Positions 62,906 through 64,000 of a stretch of DNA of 64,000 nt are shown here, piece by piece (the stretch's first letter is position 1; the number at the start of each line of letters is the position of its first letter). Position numbers and translations under genes: made by a program. The DNA is taken from NCBI GenBank assembly GCA_963169105.1, contig OY720642.1:76796716-76860715 (forward strand), read 5' to 3'. Below the pieces are notes generated by a model, which saw only the letters and a list, made by a program, of their open reading frames with translations, made no database searches and was not told where the DNA came from. Source of the stretch: Ceriagrion tenellum (Eukaryota > Arthropoda > Insecta > Odonata > Coenagrionidae).

Positions 62906-63459
62906 TGTGGAAAATTATTTACATAGTATGCGTTGGGGGAATGACGACTTAGAGGCACTGTGTAGCCTACGAGGTGATCAAAACACACAAAAACAAGGTA
63001 GTTCTCAACGTTGGTTTGATTCTGAGTTGGCTGGAATGGTGAAGCGGCAGGAAAATACATTCCGTATCGAGTATGTACCATAAACATGCGCGTGTAATTC
63101 GGCACCATAGAGTCAGGCATGCCGCTGACTGACTTTACCGCAAGCGAACATTAGTACTGTCAAGGTCATCTATCAATCCGTACGCAAGAAGTAAAATTGA
63201 TCATATCCAATTCCGAAAACTAGAAAAGCCACGTAAAATTACATGAATTTTAAATAACATCGTCGATTTAATATTATTACGAATATCCCATACCTGCACT
63301 GTGGTTACAGTAAACATAAAATCTCCAGATACAGTAAATTATCTTGGAACTACCTTTAACATCTGATATATCGTGGGGAACACACATACGAAACATATAC
63401 AGCACTGAATTTAAAAAACTAGGTTTTTTTATTGCCGGTTCATCCATCTCCGGGTAACG
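62906..63459. other. No gene recognised
   Basis: An 83-codon plus frame (62832-63083) and an opposing 90-codon minus frame lack domains. Confidence 0.4.
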
Positions 63460-63597
63460 CGATTTTATCCGGCGGATAGCTTATCCTCCGGATAAACCTA
63501 AGGAAATAGTTTATCCACCGTCGTGTAAGCTTCATCCGCCGAATAAATTTACCCGCTACTTCTTCCTTCGGATAAATTTTTATCCGGAGGATAAAAC
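63460..63597. mobile_element. Short palindromic MITE with TATCCGG words
   Basis: The left end GATTTTATCCGGCGGATA and right end, inverse GGTTTTATCCTCCGGATAAA, bracket several further copies of TTTATCC and GGATAAA in both orientations. About 140 bases, non-coding. Confidence 0.55.
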
Positions 63598-63789
63598 CAT
63601 CTTCAAGATGTCTGCCGCAATCACTTGGAATGTTTAAACTGTTATTTTGGACGCAAAACTATATTTAATCGTGTAATTACTTTTCAGTAATCCTAGTTCT
63701 TGATAGTGGGACTGATCTGAGAGAAATTCGTGGCATCAATCGCCGTAATTTTTTAAATTACATGGCCTTTCAAATTTCTCATGTTTCCT

Positions 63790-63862
63790 GTTGACAATAC
63801 TATCAAACGGACCTTTGGTTTGCCGGACCAATGCGCAGACCACTACGCTATCCAGGCTTCCT
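63790..63862 (-). tRNA. tRNA-like sequence (Ala-GGC type), pseudogene or SINE head
   Basis: On the minus strand TAGCGTAGTGG (63850-63840) is a perfect A-box, and TTGGT-CCGGCAA-ACCAA (63831-63815) is a five-pair anticodon arm with a seven-base loop reading GGC. The normal U33 is C, the B-box (GGTTCGANTCC) is replaced by GTCCGTTTGATAG, and no acceptor stem pairs well. It is therefore a decayed tRNA or the head of a tRNA-derived SINE. No SINE body or tail was recognised. Confidence 0.4.
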
Positions 63863-64000
63863 AATTCCCATGGCAATTTTGGTGGATACAAGGCAACTAG
63901 ATCTTAAGCCATTGCGGTCCATCAAAGATGGCAACACAAGGGAGAAGGGAACTTCAAAGAAGCCACAACCAAGAGTCAGTATCCCTCACCAGTACATATG
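63863..64000. other. Right edge, no feature
   Basis: Nothing recognised before the window ends; presumed dysfusion intron. Confidence 0.4.

Overview
This is a 64-kb piece of animal nuclear DNA, almost certainly from an arthropod and probably an insect. Two spliced exons on the minus strand encode part of a dysfusion-type bHLH-PAS transcription factor. The rest is AT-rich DNA packed with non-LTR retrotransposons, Penelope-like remnants and many terminal-inverted-repeat elements. No prokaryotic features (operons, ribosome-binding sites, CRISPR) are present. The species cannot be named from the sequence; a large, transposon-rich insect genome is the best description.

Host genes. The clearest gene is dysfusion: a PAS-B/PAC exon (60053-60194, minus) joins in phase to a very large GC-rich exon (55909-58537, minus) full of His, Gln, Ser, Ala, Gly and Pro runs. 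The only open stop of that exon sits inside a good splice-donor sequence, so the protein may continue. A second, isolated coding exon (about 13322-14424, plus) encodes an acidic protein that I recall as a divergent member of an expanded arthropod family with a nuclease-like N-terminal domain; the usual catalytic motifs are not visible in it. Three small candidate exons (34394-34492 and 49554-49622 minus; 45058-45290 plus) are weaker.

Mobile DNA, left to right: a Penelope-type fragment with a hammerhead-like motif (about 720-1022); a TIR element (3050-3487); a Penelope remnant with a GIY-YIG endonuclease piece between inverted terminal copies (4955-6065); a Harbinger-like element (6775-9664) with a second TIR element (6900-8595) nested inside; palindromic elements at 10159-10335 and 11487-12053; an RTE-type fragment (14729-14971); an inverted hammerhead-like repeat split by a truncated LINE (17965-19110); a nearly complete but dead LOA/Lian-like LINE (22794-28100) with a possible target duplication; a hAT-like MITE family in three copies (28.3, 34.6 and 47.9 kb); a CR1/Jockey-like LINE 3' end (30.3-31.05 kb); a 4.1-kb transposon with about 840-bp inverted repeats and a decayed transposase (37131-41208); minisatellites (36.8 and 45.7 kb); an RTE-type LINE remnant (52.0-53.98 kb); and several MITEs in the dysfusion intron and beyond.

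The most unusual theme is the repeated hammerhead-ribozyme-like motif, found at several independent loci and three times as an inverted pair. Nothing here forms a multi-gene pathway. The window is best read as the 3' part of dysfusion plus a long transposon-rich flank.
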